Below, in pieces: positions 9,517 to 18,664 of a stretch of 64,000 nucleotides of DNA. Position numbers and translations under genes: made by a program. Position 1 is the first letter of the stretch; each line of letters opens with the position of its first letter. Origin of the DNA: AV40 sp035568175 (GTDB taxonomy: Bacteria > Verrucomicrobiota > Verrucomicrobiia > Chthoniobacterales > UBA10450); assembly GCA_035568175.1 (NCBI GenBank), contig DATMON010000018.1, forward strand, positions 62,001 to 126,000, written 5' to 3'. The notes under the pieces are model-generated. The model was not told the origin of the DNA and ran no database searches. It saw only the letters and a list, made by a program, of their open reading frames with translations.

Positions 9517-10527
9517 TTGAAAATTCTTTTTTCCTCTTATCTCTTCCATCCCAGCGTCGGCGGGATCGAGTCCGTTTCAAAAATTCTCGCAGAAACATTC
9601 GCGAGCGCCGGCAATGAAGTTCATGTCATTACCCAAACCGCCGGCGATTCGATCGCCCGTGCGAATTATCGACTAACTAGGCGACCATCGATCACGAAAC
9701 TCTTTGGTCTGCTTCATTGGTGCGATCTTTTTTTTCAGAATAACATCAGCCTTCGCAGTTTGCTTCCGGCGTTGGTCTTGCGAAAACCAACTCTGGTCGT
9801 TCATCAGACGTGGCTCCAAAACGCGCGTGGCGGCGTTGGCTGGAACAATCGCATCAAGCAGGGGCTTCTTCGCTTTGTCACCAATGTCACGATCAGCAAA
9901 GCAGTAGCCGACGGCATTAGCGGGCATTCCTTTGTGATCGGCAATCCCTATAACGACAAAATCTTTCGATTGATACCGGGCATCCCTCGCGACAAGGACC
10001 TTGTCTTCGTCGGACGGCTCGTGTCCGACAAAGGAGCTGATTTGCTTTTGCACGCGCTGAAATTTTTGCAGGCCGACAATTTACTGCCGGATCTCACGAT
10101 CATCGGCAACGGACCAGAGGAAGAAAATCTGCGACGGCTCACAACTGAGCTCACCTTAGATCGACAAGTTACATTCGCGGGCCAAAGATCTGGAGCAGCG
10201 CTGGCTGAGGTTTTGAATCAACATCGCGTTCTGGTCGTTCCGTCGCGCTGGGCTGAGCCTTTTGGGATCGTGGCGTTGGAGGGAATCGCATGTGGTTGCG
10301 TCGTTGTCGGCTCAGAAAGAGGCGGACTAAAAGAAGCGATCGGGCCGTGCGGTGTAACTTTCGAGAACGAAAATGTTCCCGCGCTGGCCGGCCAATTGAA
10401 GCGCCTGCTCAATGATCCACACTCACAGACGAGCCTTCGCCAACAGGCCACCGAACATCTGGCTAGGTTTCAAGCGGCCGCCGTCGCGGCGGCTTACCTT
10501 CCGTTGATGCGAAAGCTGCTCGCATGA
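9517..10527 (+). CDS. GT4-type glycosyltransferase
   Basis: 336 residues from a TTG start. Typical GT4 layout: MKILFSSYLFHPSVGGIESV at the N terminus with the acceptor glycine loop, VFVGRLVSDKGADLLLHAL at the domain junction, and VVPSRWAEPFGIVALEGIACG with the conserved E-x7-E. A 21-bp gap separates it from the preceding GT2 gene. Its TGA overlaps the ATG of a 29-codon mini-ORF. Confidence 0.9.
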   Translation: MKILFSSYLFHPSVGGIESVSKILAETFASAGNEVHVITQTAGDSIARANYRLTRRPSITKLFGLLHWCDLFFQNNISLRSLLPALVLRKPTLVVHQTWLQNARGGVGWNNRIKQGLLRFVTNVTISKAVADGISGHSFVIGNPYNDKIFRLIPGIPRDKDLVFVGRLVSDKGADLLLHALKFLQADNLLPDLTIIGNGPEEENLRRLTTELTLDRQVTFAGQRSGAALAEVLNQHRVLVVPSRWAEPFGIVALEGIACGCVVVGSERGGLKEAIGPCGVTFENENVPALAGQLKRLLNDPHSQTSLRQQATEHLARFQAAAVAAAYLPLMRKLLA

Positions 10528-10613
10528 TTTTACTTTCCCATCTCACTCGCGATCAAATCATTCGGGACGTCATGGTGACTTGTCGTCGGATTACAGAAAC
10601 CTCCAGGTCGTGA
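10524..10613 (+). CDS. 29-codon coupled mini-ORF resembling a glycosyltransferase N terminus
   Basis: The ATG at 10524 overlaps the TGA of the previous glycosyltransferase, and the TGA at 10611-10613 overlaps a GTG at 10610 that fits as the start of the methyltransferase gene. The peptide begins MILLSHLTRDQIIR. The downstream glycosyltransferase at 11365 begins MILLSHPTGNEFVR: 8 of 14 residues are identical, with different codons. It is either the remnant of a decayed glycosyltransferase gene, kept because it couples translation, or a short leader. No function is claimed. Confidence 0.4.
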   Translation: MILLSHLTRDQIIRDVMVTCRRITETSRS

Positions 10614-11368
10614 AAATCAAAACCTTGCTTAAGCGCTTGGTGCCCGCCGCATCGCTGGAGAGGTATCGACGATTCCACCGTGCCACAGAAAAAAAACGCA
10701 ATGCCGCGAAATCCACGGAGCAGATTTTCACAGAGATTTACGCGGGAAAAAAGTGGACGCTCGGTTCCGACGCATTTGATTCTGGCACCGGTTCTAGCGA
10801 CGAACGGATCACGACTGCCTACGTGCGCGCGGTCCAAGACTGGTTGGAACGAATCGGTTCAACAAAGCTGACGATTGTCGATCTTGGGTGCGGCGATTTT
10901 CGCGTTGGTCGGCAATTTGTCGATTTGTGCGGTCACTATATTGGCGTCGATATTGTGAAGTCCTTAATCGAGCATCTCATTACGGGTTTCGCTTCGCCCA
11001 ACGTTGAGTTCCTTCATCGGAACATTTTGAAGGACAACTTGCCCGATGGCGACGTCTGCTTTTTGCGTCAGGTGTTGCAGCATCTTTCGAACGACCAGAT
11101 CCAAACCGTCCTGCATCGCGTGCAGATATATCGCTGGATTGTGATTACAGAGCATCATCCTTCAAGCGCATTTTTTCGCGCACCCAATCTGGATAAGCCT
11201 CACGGGGCCGATATTCGCCTGTTCGACGGCTCCGGTGTTTTCTTGGACAAGCCTCCATTTAATGTGCCACGGCAACGATTCGAACTGTTGCTGGAAGTGG
11301 CCGGCCACGCCTTTCCCGGGTGGAGGGATCCGGGTGTGATTCGCACTTACGTACTTACTAACCCGTGA
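10610..11368 (+). CDS. SAM-dependent class I methyltransferase
   Basis: 252 residues from GTG 10610, chosen because it overlaps the stop of the mini-ORF; a TTG at 10580 would add ten residues. The SAM-binding motif I is clear (LTIVDLGCGDFRVG), followed by HYIGVDIV (motif post-I acidic residue) and DVCFLRQVLQHLSN (motif II/III). The family is close to uncharacterised methyltransferases of polysaccharide loci. Probable role: O-methylation of a sugar in the repeat unit. Its TGA overlaps the GTG of the next gene. Confidence 0.8.
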   Translation: MKIKTLLKRLVPAASLERYRRFHRATEKKRNAAKSTEQIFTEIYAGKKWTLGSDAFDSGTGSSDERITTAYVRAVQDWLERIGSTKLTIVDLGCGDFRVGRQFVDLCGHYIGVDIVKSLIEHLITGFASPNVEFLHRNILKDNLPDGDVCFLRQVLQHLSNDQIQTVLHRVQIYRWIVITEHHPSSAFFRAPNLDKPHGADIRLFDGSGVFLDKPPFNVPRQRFELLLEVAGHAFPGWRDPGVIRTYVLTNP

Positions 11369-12600
11369 TCCTCCTTTCTCATCCGACGGGCAACGAATTC
11401 GTCCGCGCCGCGCTCGAGGCTTTTGATCGCGCCAGAATGCTAGGCGAATTCTGGACGACGTTAAGTTGGAACTCCAAGTCGCCCATGAATCGAGTAACGC
11501 CGCGGCGGCTCCGCGAAATTTTGCAGCGTCGGTCCTTTCCAGAAACAATTCGGACACGCACGCGCACCGTTCCGCAGCGTGAGATGATTCGCCTGTTCGC
11601 TGGAACGGTCGGCCTCACTTCGAAACACGAAACCGGTGCCTTTAGCATCGATGCTGTTATTCGCGAGCTCGATCGCAAAGTCGCCGAACGCCTGCGCAAG
11701 ATTGAATCCCCTGAGATGCTCGATTCCGTTTACGCTTACGAAGACGGCGCGCTCGAAACTTTTCGGGCGGCGCGGGACCGCGGATTCAAACGAATTTACG
11801 ATCTCCCGATTGCTTATTGGCAGACCAGCCGGCGTTTGTTGGGTGAAGAGGCCGAGCGTTATCCCGACTGGGAACCGACTCTTGGTGCGACACGAGATTC
11901 GGACGAGAAACTCTCGCGCAAGACGCAGGAGCTTGAGTTGGCCCAGCTCGTCGTCTGCCCAAGCAAATTTGTCTTGGAATCGCTCCCGCCAGAAGCGCGC
12001 GCGCAGAAGCAGTGTTTAATTGCACCGTTCGGCTCGCCGGATGTCGATCTAAGGAATGACGCCATCGGGCGTTCGGGCCGATTGCGAGTGCTCTTCGCGG
12101 GCGCGCTCACCCAGCGAAAAGGTTTGGCCGATCTTTTCGCGGCAATGAGGCTCGTGAGCTCAAAGCAAATCGAGCTCGTGGTCATGGGCTCGCTTTTGCG
12201 CCCGCTGAGTTGGTATCGCGAGCGATTTGCGGATTTCGTTTACGAACAGCCGCGACCGCATGGCGAAGTGCTCCGTCTCATGCAAAGCTGCGACGTGTTC
12301 ATTTTGCCTTCCATTGTCGAAGGCCGCGCCTTGGTTCAGCAGGAAGCAATGGCTTGCGGACTTCCCGTGATCGCAACGAAAAACGCGGGCGCTGACGACG
12401 TGATCGTTGACGACGAGGCCGGATTTTTAATCCCGATTCGCTCGCCGGAAGCGATCGCCGAAAAAATAAGTTGGTGCGCGGCGAATCGATCGCTCGTTGA
12501 TGGCATGGGTATTGCAGCTAGGAAACGCGCCGCTGAATTCACCTGGCGCGCCTATGGCGAAAGCATTGTCGCCGCGGTGCGCGCTCTAACCTGGCAATGA
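11365..12600 (+). CDS. GT4-type glycosyltransferase
   Basis: 411 residues, GTG start overlapping the previous stop. The N terminus MILLSHPTGNEFVRAALEAF lacks the usual glycine-rich loop and looks like the variant found in several EPS-locus GT4 enzymes. The C-terminal donor lobe is canonical: RVLFAGALTQRKGLADLF and FILPSIVEGRALVQQEAMACG (E-x7-E), then LPVIATKNAGADDVI. It overlaps the polymerase gene by ATGA. Confidence 0.88.
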   Translation: MILLSHPTGNEFVRAALEAFDRARMLGEFWTTLSWNSKSPMNRVTPRRLREILQRRSFPETIRTRTRTVPQREMIRLFAGTVGLTSKHETGAFSIDAVIRELDRKVAERLRKIESPEMLDSVYAYEDGALETFRAARDRGFKRIYDLPIAYWQTSRRLLGEEAERYPDWEPTLGATRDSDEKLSRKTQELELAQLVVCPSKFVLESLPPEARAQKQCLIAPFGSPDVDLRNDAIGRSGRLRVLFAGALTQRKGLADLFAAMRLVSSKQIELVVMGSLLRPLSWYRERFADFVYEQPRPHGEVLRLMQSCDVFILPSIVEGRALVQQEAMACGLPVIATKNAGADDVIVDDEAGFLIPIRSPEAIAEKISWCAANRSLVDGMGIAARKRAAEFTWRAYGESIVAAVRALTWQ

Positions 12601-14039
12601 GCACCGAAAATCCCGAGGAAAAAGCAAAGCACCGTATTCGCCAGCTGATCTGGCTCTATCTCTGGCTGCTCTTGATTGAAGGCGCGCTCCGGAAGTGGGC
12701 CCTGCCGCGGTTTTCTAATCCGCTCCTTCTCATACGCGATCCGGTGATGCTGGGGATTTATTACTATGCGATCAAGGCTCACGTGGTTCCTCGAAATGTT
12801 TGGGCCATTTCACTTTGGACCATCGGCATTTTGTCGGTCTTTGCTATTCTTGGTTCGCCCTTGTTTTCTTACTTGCCACCAAAGGCGATGGTCGAGGTCA
12901 CGGGTTACGGTTTTCGTACCAACTTTTTGCATCTGCCGCTCATTTTCGTAATGGCAAGTGTCTTTGATGAGGAGGATGTCAAGAAATTTGGCTGGTGGAT
13001 TCTTTTCCTGGTGATTCCGATAGCCCTGCTGATGGTTGCGCAATTTAAGGCGTCGCCCGATTCGTTTATCAATCGCACCGCCGGTTTGGGGGAAGCGGAA
13101 CAGCTCACGGCCGGCGGCGGAAAGATTCGCACGCCTGGTCCCTTCTCCTTTATTTCGGGTCCCGTTTTTTACATGAGCGGGGCCGCGGCATTTCTCATTT
13201 ACGGCGCGCTCACTCGAACTGTTTACAAAAGCTGGCTGCTCATCGTCGCCGGTACAGCGATGGTCATTGGCATCGGTGTATCCGGCAGTCGTTCGTGTGT
13301 CGCTTCAGTGCTCATCGTCGTTGGTGCAGTCGTTGTGATTTTTCTGGTTCGACCAAGGGCGGTGAATCAATTTGGTCGCACTTTGCTGATTATTGTTATC
13401 GCCGCCTTCATTATTACTCGCCTTCCTATTTTCAAAGAAGGTGTGCAGATTCTTTCCGACCGTTTCACTGAGTCAGCTGCGGCCGCCGAGACGACGATTA
13501 CTAAGGGAATGATCGAGCGAGTTATCAGCGGCTTCACTGAAGGCTTGCAAAACATCGATAAGGTTCCGCTATTCGGTTACGGAATTGGTATTGGCACAAA
13601 TGTCGGCGGTCGCATCCTGATTGGCCGGCCCGCATTTTTGCTTGCTGAAAACGAATGGACTCGGGTTTTAGCGGAAGGCGGTCCGATTCTCGGACTGGCA
13701 TTTTTACTCTGGCGGACCCTTTTTACCTTGCAACTCGGACGCTTGAGTTTCGCCGCACTTAAACGCGGTGACCTGCTTCCGATCCTGCTTTTCAGCTCTG
13801 GCTTCATCCTGTTCTTGAACGGACAACTGGGCCAGCCCACCACTCTGGGCTTCGCCGTGATTCTTAATGGCCTTTGTCTCGCCGCCACCCGGCCGCGTGT
13901 CACTGACTCGTCCGCAATCGCCCCCACGGTCCTGGATCCGCCCGCGGAAAAACAGCTCCCGCGCCGATCGGCTTTTGCAAGTCGTATTCACGGGCCAGAG
14001 ATTGGCTCCGAACACAACAATGGTTCTGCTGATCGGTAA
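12597..14039 (+). CDS. Wzy-like O-antigen polymerase/ligase membrane protein
   Basis: 480 residues with about 10-12 membrane helices (for example LIWLYLWLLLIEGALRKW, WWILFLVIPIALLMVAQF, LLIVAGTAMVIGIGVSGS, TLLIIVIAAFIITRL). The large loop contains VPLFGYGIGIGTNVGG and AENEWTRVLAEGGPILGLAF, a pattern typical of Wzy/WaaL-superfamily proteins. It sits mid-operon, so it is the best candidate for the repeat-unit polymerase. The last 40 or so residues are basic and polar, and its 3' end overlaps the following glycosyltransferase by 20 bases. A second candidate of the same superfamily lies at 22539. Confidence 0.82.
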   Translation: MSTENPEEKAKHRIRQLIWLYLWLLLIEGALRKWALPRFSNPLLLIRDPVMLGIYYYAIKAHVVPRNVWAISLWTIGILSVFAILGSPLFSYLPPKAMVEVTGYGFRTNFLHLPLIFVMASVFDEEDVKKFGWWILFLVIPIALLMVAQFKASPDSFINRTAGLGEAEQLTAGGGKIRTPGPFSFISGPVFYMSGAAAFLIYGALTRTVYKSWLLIVAGTAMVIGIGVSGSRSCVASVLIVVGAVVVIFLVRPRAVNQFGRTLLIIVIAAFIITRLPIFKEGVQILSDRFTESAAAAETTITKGMIERVISGFTEGLQNIDKVPLFGYGIGIGTNVGGRILIGRPAFLLAENEWTRVLAEGGPILGLAFLLWRTLFTLQLGRLSFAALKRGDLLPILLFSSGFILFLNGQLGQPTTLGFAVILNGLCLAATRPRVTDSSAIAPTVLDPPAEKQLPRRSAFASRIHGPEIGSEHNNGSADR

Positions 14040-15150
14040 TTATCCGCTCGATCGGCAGCAAAGTATGCAGCGTTTCGGAACGATGATGCTGCACGGTCTC
14101 AACAATTCCGAAATTACCGCGAAATTGATCGCGCCGAAACCGCGGTTCGGAAAATTTCGCGGTGCTGGAAGCTTTGTCGCCAAATGGCTCGGTTACATCG
14201 ACAAGTTCGTTTTCTTTCCACGACAATTGCGCGCCACACTAGCCGAAGACAAACCGTCGGTTGTTCATATCTGCGATCACTCAAACAGCATGTACGGCGC
14301 CTGGATAACTAACACGCCCGTGGTTGTGACCTGCCACGATCTTCTTGCTGTTCGCGGTGCGCTCGGCGAGGAAACAAATTGCCCGGCCTCACTGACCGGC
14401 AAAATTTTGCAACGGTGGATTCTGCGCGGCCTCCGCCGGGTGAATGGGGTCGCGTGCGTTTCGCAGGCGACTCAGGCGGACGTGCGCTGTCTCATTTCGC
14501 GCGGCGCCGCTTCTCCCAAAGTCCAACTCGTGCGACCTGGTCTGAATTATCCATTTCGGAGATTGCCGGAAGTCGAGGTTTCAGCGCGCCTCGCAAAGAT
14601 CCCGGATTTCAATTCAGACTTTCCGTTTGTTCTGCACGTCGGTTCGAATTTGCGCAGAAAAAATCGAGACGGTGTGCTCCGAATTTTTGCGCTCTGTAAA
14701 GAGAAGTGGAACGCGCGCCTTGTTTTTGTCGGCGACACGCTGACGTCTGAATTATTTTCATTGGCGGAAACCCTCGGGATTTTCGATCGCATCACGCAAT
14801 TGCCCGACGCTCCTGACGAATTGCTCGAGGCGCTTTATAATCGCGCGGTCGCTCTTTTGTATCCATCGCGGTTTGAAGGTTTCGGTTGGCCGGTGATCGA
14901 AGCGCAAGCATGCGGCTGCCCGGTCGTGTGCAGCAACTCCGGTCCTTTACCCGAAACAGCCGGCGACGCCGCTCTTTTTCACGATCCAAATGACGAAACC
15001 GGATTCGCGGCGGATCTGCTTCGATTGAGCGATCCCGAGCAACGCGCGATCTGGAGTGAAAAGAGTTTGCGCAACGCGGAACGCTTTTCAACGAGCCGGA
15101 TGGTCTCGCAATACATCGACATCTATCGCAGTTTGGGGGCGCAATTGTGA
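14020..15150 (+). CDS. GT4-type glycosyltransferase (mannosyltransferase-like)
   Basis: 376 residues from ATG 14020 (MVLLIGNYPLDRQQSM); the open frame extends further upstream but only inside the polymerase gene. Domain landmarks: VVTCHDLLAVRGAL in the acceptor lobe, FVLHVGSNLRRKNRDGVLRIF at the junction, and LYPSRFEGFGWPVIEAQACG with E-x7-E, followed by CPVVCSNSGPLPETAGDAAL. That last pattern is common in WbaZ/MtfA-like mannosyltransferases, which is only a hint at the donor. It overlaps the next gene by GTGA. Confidence 0.9.
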   Translation: MVLLIGNYPLDRQQSMQRFGTMMLHGLNNSEITAKLIAPKPRFGKFRGAGSFVAKWLGYIDKFVFFPRQLRATLAEDKPSVVHICDHSNSMYGAWITNTPVVVTCHDLLAVRGALGEETNCPASLTGKILQRWILRGLRRVNGVACVSQATQADVRCLISRGAASPKVQLVRPGLNYPFRRLPEVEVSARLAKIPDFNSDFPFVLHVGSNLRRKNRDGVLRIFALCKEKWNARLVFVGDTLTSELFSLAETLGIFDRITQLPDAPDELLEALYNRAVALLYPSRFEGFGWPVIEAQACGCPVVCSNSGPLPETAGDAALFHDPNDETGFAADLLRLSDPEQRAIWSEKSLRNAERFSTSRMVSQYIDIYRSLGAQL

Positions 15151-15812
15151 AAACAATCCTGATGCTGCTCAGTTTCTTTTTGCCTTGGAGACTGCGGCGG
15201 TCGTTTCTCGAAAACCAATTCGGTTATAAAATCCATCCGACTTGCCGGATTGGGCTCGCTTGGATTTTTTCGAACCGGTTAATCATGGAAGAAGGCAGTC
15301 AGATCGGCTCTGCTACCGTCTGCAAAAATATCGACCTGCTTCATCTCAAAGCGCACGCCTCCATCGGTCGCGGTAATTGGATCACCGGATTTCCGCTCGG
15401 CTCGCCCCGTCACTTTGCTCACGAAACAGATCGGCGACCGGAACTGATCGTCGGCGAGCACGCGGCCATCACCAATCGTCATCTGCTCGATTGCACCAAT
15501 TCAGTCACGATCGGCCGATTTACCACCTTCGCCGGATTTCATTCGCAGATCATCACGCACAGCATCGACCTTGAGCAAAATCGACAGTCCTCGAAGCCCG
15601 TCCGCGTCGGCGATTATTGCTTTGTTGGGACCAATTGCGTGTTGCTTGGCGGAAGCGCGTTACCCGATTTTTGCGTTCTCGGAGCGAAATCTCTTCTCAA
15701 TAAAGGTTTCGCCGATACCTATCAGCTTTATGGCGGCGTCCCGGCGCGGCCGATAAAATCGCTTTCGCGCGACTGCAAATATTTCCAGCGGACGGAAGGT
15801 TTCGTTGTCTAG
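15147..15812 (+). CDS. Left-handed beta-helix acyltransferase
   Basis: 221 residues, GTG start overlapping the previous TGA. The N terminus has a short hydrophobic segment (MLLSFFLPWRLRRSFL) and then imperfect hexapeptide repeats (GSQIGSATVC, HASIGRGNWI, VTIGRFTTFAG, VRVGDYCFVGTNCVLLGG). A catalytic-type histidine is plausible in ITHSIDLEQN. The ending GGVPARPIKSL is typical of WcaF/LacA-like acetyltransferases. Expected role: O- or N-acetylation of the polysaccharide. Confidence 0.82.
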   Translation: MKTILMLLSFFLPWRLRRSFLENQFGYKIHPTCRIGLAWIFSNRLIMEEGSQIGSATVCKNIDLLHLKAHASIGRGNWITGFPLGSPRHFAHETDRRPELIVGEHAAITNRHLLDCTNSVTIGRFTTFAGFHSQIITHSIDLEQNRQSSKPVRVGDYCFVGTNCVLLGGSALPDFCVLGAKSLLNKGFADTYQLYGGVPARPIKSLSRDCKYFQRTEGFVV

Positions 15813-16971
15813 CGCGTTGAAGATTCTGCAATTGGTGCACACGCTCGATCCGGGCGTTGGCGGCGTGGCGACGTCGGTTCTCGCACTCAGCCGCGGGCTC
15901 GCCCGTCGCGGGCACAAGATCGACATCGTCGTGCTGGATGATCCTTCCGCCGCGTGGATCGCAAATGTCGATCTAAACGTGCATGCGCTCGGTTCCGGCC
16001 TCACCAGTTACCGCTATTCGCATGCTCTCTTGCCGTGGCTTCGACAACATGGCGGCGATTACGATCGCGTCATTGTGAATGGCATTTGGCAATACTTGAG
16101 CTTCGCTGCCTGGCGGCGTTACGCCGGCTCACCAATTCCCTATTACGTATTTCCCCACGGCATGCTCGACCCGTGGTTCAAAGAAACGTTCCCGTTCAAA
16201 CATCTAAAAAAATGGCTCTACTGGCCTTGGGCAGAGTATCGCGTCTTGCGAGATGCAGCCGCAGTCATCTTTACTTCGGAAGAGGAACGTTTGCAGGCGC
16301 GCCAATCGTTCTGGCTTTACCGCGCCCACGAAAAAGTTTCACCGCTTGGGGTTGAAGCACCGCCAATTTCGTCGAGTGCTAGGTCGGAATTTCTCTCGCG
16401 GTATCCGCAACTCCAGACCACGCGCAATTTTCTTTTTCTTGGCCGGTTACATCCAAAAAAAGGCTGCGATATTTTGTTGGACGCTTTTACGCGCGTTCGA
16501 TCAAACAATTCCATTTCGCTGATCATGGCCGGGCCGGATCAAATCGGTTGGGAATCTGATCTGCGTCGCCAGGTGACGCGGCTGAATCTACCAGACCGCG
16601 TTGTTTTTACCGGAATGTTGCAAGGCGCGATGAAACAGGGCGCGCTCGCCAGCGCGGACGCGTTTGTTCTTCCATCGCACCAGGAGAATTTCGGGATCTC
16701 CGTGGTCGAAGCCCTCGTCGCCGGGGTTCCGGTCTTAATTTCCAATCGGGTAAACATCTGGCGCGAGATCGATGCGGATCGCGCCGGTTATGTTGAATCC
16801 GACGACCTCACGGGAACGACTCGTTTGCTTCAACGTTGGATCGACACGGCACCAATGGAACGCGAAACGATGCGACAAAATGCGAGAAATTGTTTCGAAC
16901 AACGCTTTGCAATCGATCGGGCGGTTGATTCCCTTTTGCGAATTCTAAGCGAACCGCCGAACGCTCAATGA
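15805..16971 (+). CDS. GT4-type glycosyltransferase
   Basis: 388 residues from TTG 15805; a second TTG at 15817 giving MKILQLVHTLDPGVGG is equally plausible. Canonical N-terminal glycine loop (TLDPGVGGVATSVLAL), VFPHGMLDPWFKETFPFK (histidine of the acceptor site), FLFLGRLHPKKGCDILLDAF at the junction and VLPSHQENFGISVVEALVAG with E-x7-E. The HGML-D motif is frequent in WcaI/WbpX-like enzymes. It is coupled to both neighbours by overlaps. Confidence 0.9.
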   Translation: MSSALKILQLVHTLDPGVGGVATSVLALSRGLARRGHKIDIVVLDDPSAAWIANVDLNVHALGSGLTSYRYSHALLPWLRQHGGDYDRVIVNGIWQYLSFAAWRRYAGSPIPYYVFPHGMLDPWFKETFPFKHLKKWLYWPWAEYRVLRDAAAVIFTSEEERLQARQSFWLYRAHEKVSPLGVEAPPISSSARSEFLSRYPQLQTTRNFLFLGRLHPKKGCDILLDAFTRVRSNNSISLIMAGPDQIGWESDLRRQVTRLNLPDRVVFTGMLQGAMKQGALASADAFVLPSHQENFGISVVEALVAGVPVLISNRVNIWREIDADRAGYVESDDLTGTTRLLQRWIDTAPMERETMRQNARNCFEQRFAIDRAVDSLLRILSEPPNAQ

Positions 16972-18095
16972 AAATCACAATTGTCCTGGGCGCGTTCTTT
17001 CCGGTGCCGCCGACGATGGGCGGTGGCGTGGAAAAAGTATGGTTTACGCTGGCGCCCGAGTTCGCTAAACGGGGTCACGATGTCGTGCTGGTATCACGGA
17101 AAATACCGGAACTTCCGCGCGAAGAAACGATCGACGGGGTAAAACATTTGCGCGTTGACGGTTTCGATACCCCGCGCTCGCTCGTTTGGTTGAAGTTTCT
17201 CGACCTGATCTATTCGCTTCGGACGATGTCGATGTTGCCGCGCGCGGACATCATCGTAACCAACACGTTTTGGCTGCCGATTTTGTTGCGGAGCTCAAAA
17301 CGGGGAAAGGTTTACGTGCACGCTGGACGGTATCCGAAAGGACAAATGTGTTTTTATGGCAGCGCGGCGCGCTTGCAGGCGCCGTCTCATCCTATCGCAC
17401 GTGCGATAGCCGCGGAAGCACCCCAGCTCGCGCACAAGGTCGCAGTCATACCCTATCCGGTGACAAGGTCGACGACCAGCGGCGTGCCTCCAGTAATCAG
17501 CGATCGGGATAAGATCATGCTGTTCGTTGGCCGAGTGCATCCCGAGAAGGGCCTCCGCGTTTTAGTCGACGCCTTCGCGAACGGCGCGCGGGCTGCTTTT
17601 GCGGGTTGGAAATTGATGATTGTCGGCCCAACCCAAACGAAACTTGGTGGCGGAGGCGAACGATATTTGGCTTCGCTTCGCGCCGCCGCTGAGAACGCCG
17701 AAGGCAAAATAAGCTTTGCCGGACCGATTTTTGATGCCAATGAGCTTGCGTCCGTGTTGCGCAGTGCGCGGCTCTTTATTTATCCGTCGCTGGCCGAGCG
17801 CGGTGAATCGTTTGGGCTCGCGCCGCTCGAAGCCATGGCGCATGGTTGCGGTGTGCTCGTTTCAAACCTCGATTGTTTCCGCGATTTCATTCGCGACGGC
17901 GAAACCGGCTTTGTTTTCGATCACCGGGCGCAACCAATCGCTGAAACACTGCGCGACAAGATCGACAATGTTATTCATAGCGAAACACTGCTGGCGCGCG
18001 TCGCTGTGGCGGGTTACCAGAAATCCGCAGAGTATTGGCCCGAGCGCGTGGCCGAGCTGTTCTTGAAAGATTTTGATTCAGTGATTTGCAATTAA
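16968..18095 (+). CDS. GT4-type glycosyltransferase
   Basis: 375 residues, ATG overlapping the previous TGA. N-terminal loop PPTMGGGVEKVWFTLAPEF, junction IMLFVGRVHPEKGLRVLVDAF, and donor-site FIYPSLAERGESFGLAPLEA followed by MAHGCGVLVSN. The donor site has three extra residues compared with its paralogues. No membrane segments. Cytoplasmic sugar transfer is expected; the donor is unknown. Confidence 0.9.
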   Translation: MKITIVLGAFFPVPPTMGGGVEKVWFTLAPEFAKRGHDVVLVSRKIPELPREETIDGVKHLRVDGFDTPRSLVWLKFLDLIYSLRTMSMLPRADIIVTNTFWLPILLRSSKRGKVYVHAGRYPKGQMCFYGSAARLQAPSHPIARAIAAEAPQLAHKVAVIPYPVTRSTTSGVPPVISDRDKIMLFVGRVHPEKGLRVLVDAFANGARAAFAGWKLMIVGPTQTKLGGGGERYLASLRAAAENAEGKISFAGPIFDANELASVLRSARLFIYPSLAERGESFGLAPLEAMAHGCGVLVSNLDCFRDFIRDGETGFVFDHRAQPIAETLRDKIDNVIHSETLLARVAVAGYQKSAEYWPERVAELFLKDFDSVICN

Positions 18096-18097
18096 AC

Positions 18098-18664
18098 ATG
18101 TCCGAGATCCAAACCGTTAATCCAGAACAGAAATCGGCTTACGATTCGCCGTGGCCGGTCAGTCAGCGTTTCTTGCGAGTGCTCTGGGAATTTTGCTGGG
18201 CGCTCTTTTGCGTCTGGACGCCGAAACCGCTCAATCAATGGCGGCTGTTTTGGCTCCGCGTTTTCGACGCCAGGATCGAAGGCACTCCGTTCGTCCATCA
18301 ACGCGCGCGAATCGCCATTCCGTGGAACCTAACGCTGCATGATCGCGCCTGTCTTGGCGACCGTGCAAATGCCTATTCGTTAGGCGAAATCGAAATCGGC
18401 GCGCGCGCCACAATCGCGCAGGAAGTTTATCTCAGCGCCGGCACCCACGATTTCGATCGGCTGGAAATGCCGCTGGTCGCGGCCAAGATCACGATCGGGG
18501 AAGACGTATTCATCGGAGCGCGCGCGTTTGTTTTGCCGGGAGTCACGATCGGGGCACACAGTGTTGTTGGGGCGTGCTCAGTCGTGACCAAGGATGTTCC
18601 CGAAAATGTCGTCGCGGCCGGGAACCCGTGTCGAGTTATTGGTTCGCGGCCGCCATCGGCATGA
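18098..18664 (+). CDS. WcaF-type colanic-acid-like acetyltransferase
   Basis: 188 residues from ATG 18098, two bases after the previous stop. The conserved N-terminal WEFCWALFCVWTPKPLNQWR region and the hexapeptide-repeat body (IEIGARATIAQEVYLSAGTHDF, ITIGEDVFIGARAFVLPGV, VTIGAHSVVGACSVVTKDVP) match the WcaF branch of LbH acetyltransferases. The catalytic His is in AGTHDF and the AAGNPCRVIG ending is intact. It probably acetylates a specific sugar of the EPS. Its TGA overlaps the ATG of the next gene. Confidence 0.88.
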   Translation: MSEIQTVNPEQKSAYDSPWPVSQRFLRVLWEFCWALFCVWTPKPLNQWRLFWLRVFDARIEGTPFVHQRARIAIPWNLTLHDRACLGDRANAYSLGEIEIGARATIAQEVYLSAGTHDFDRLEMPLVAAKITIGEDVFIGARAFVLPGVTIGAHSVVGACSVVTKDVPENVVAAGNPCRVIGSRPPSA

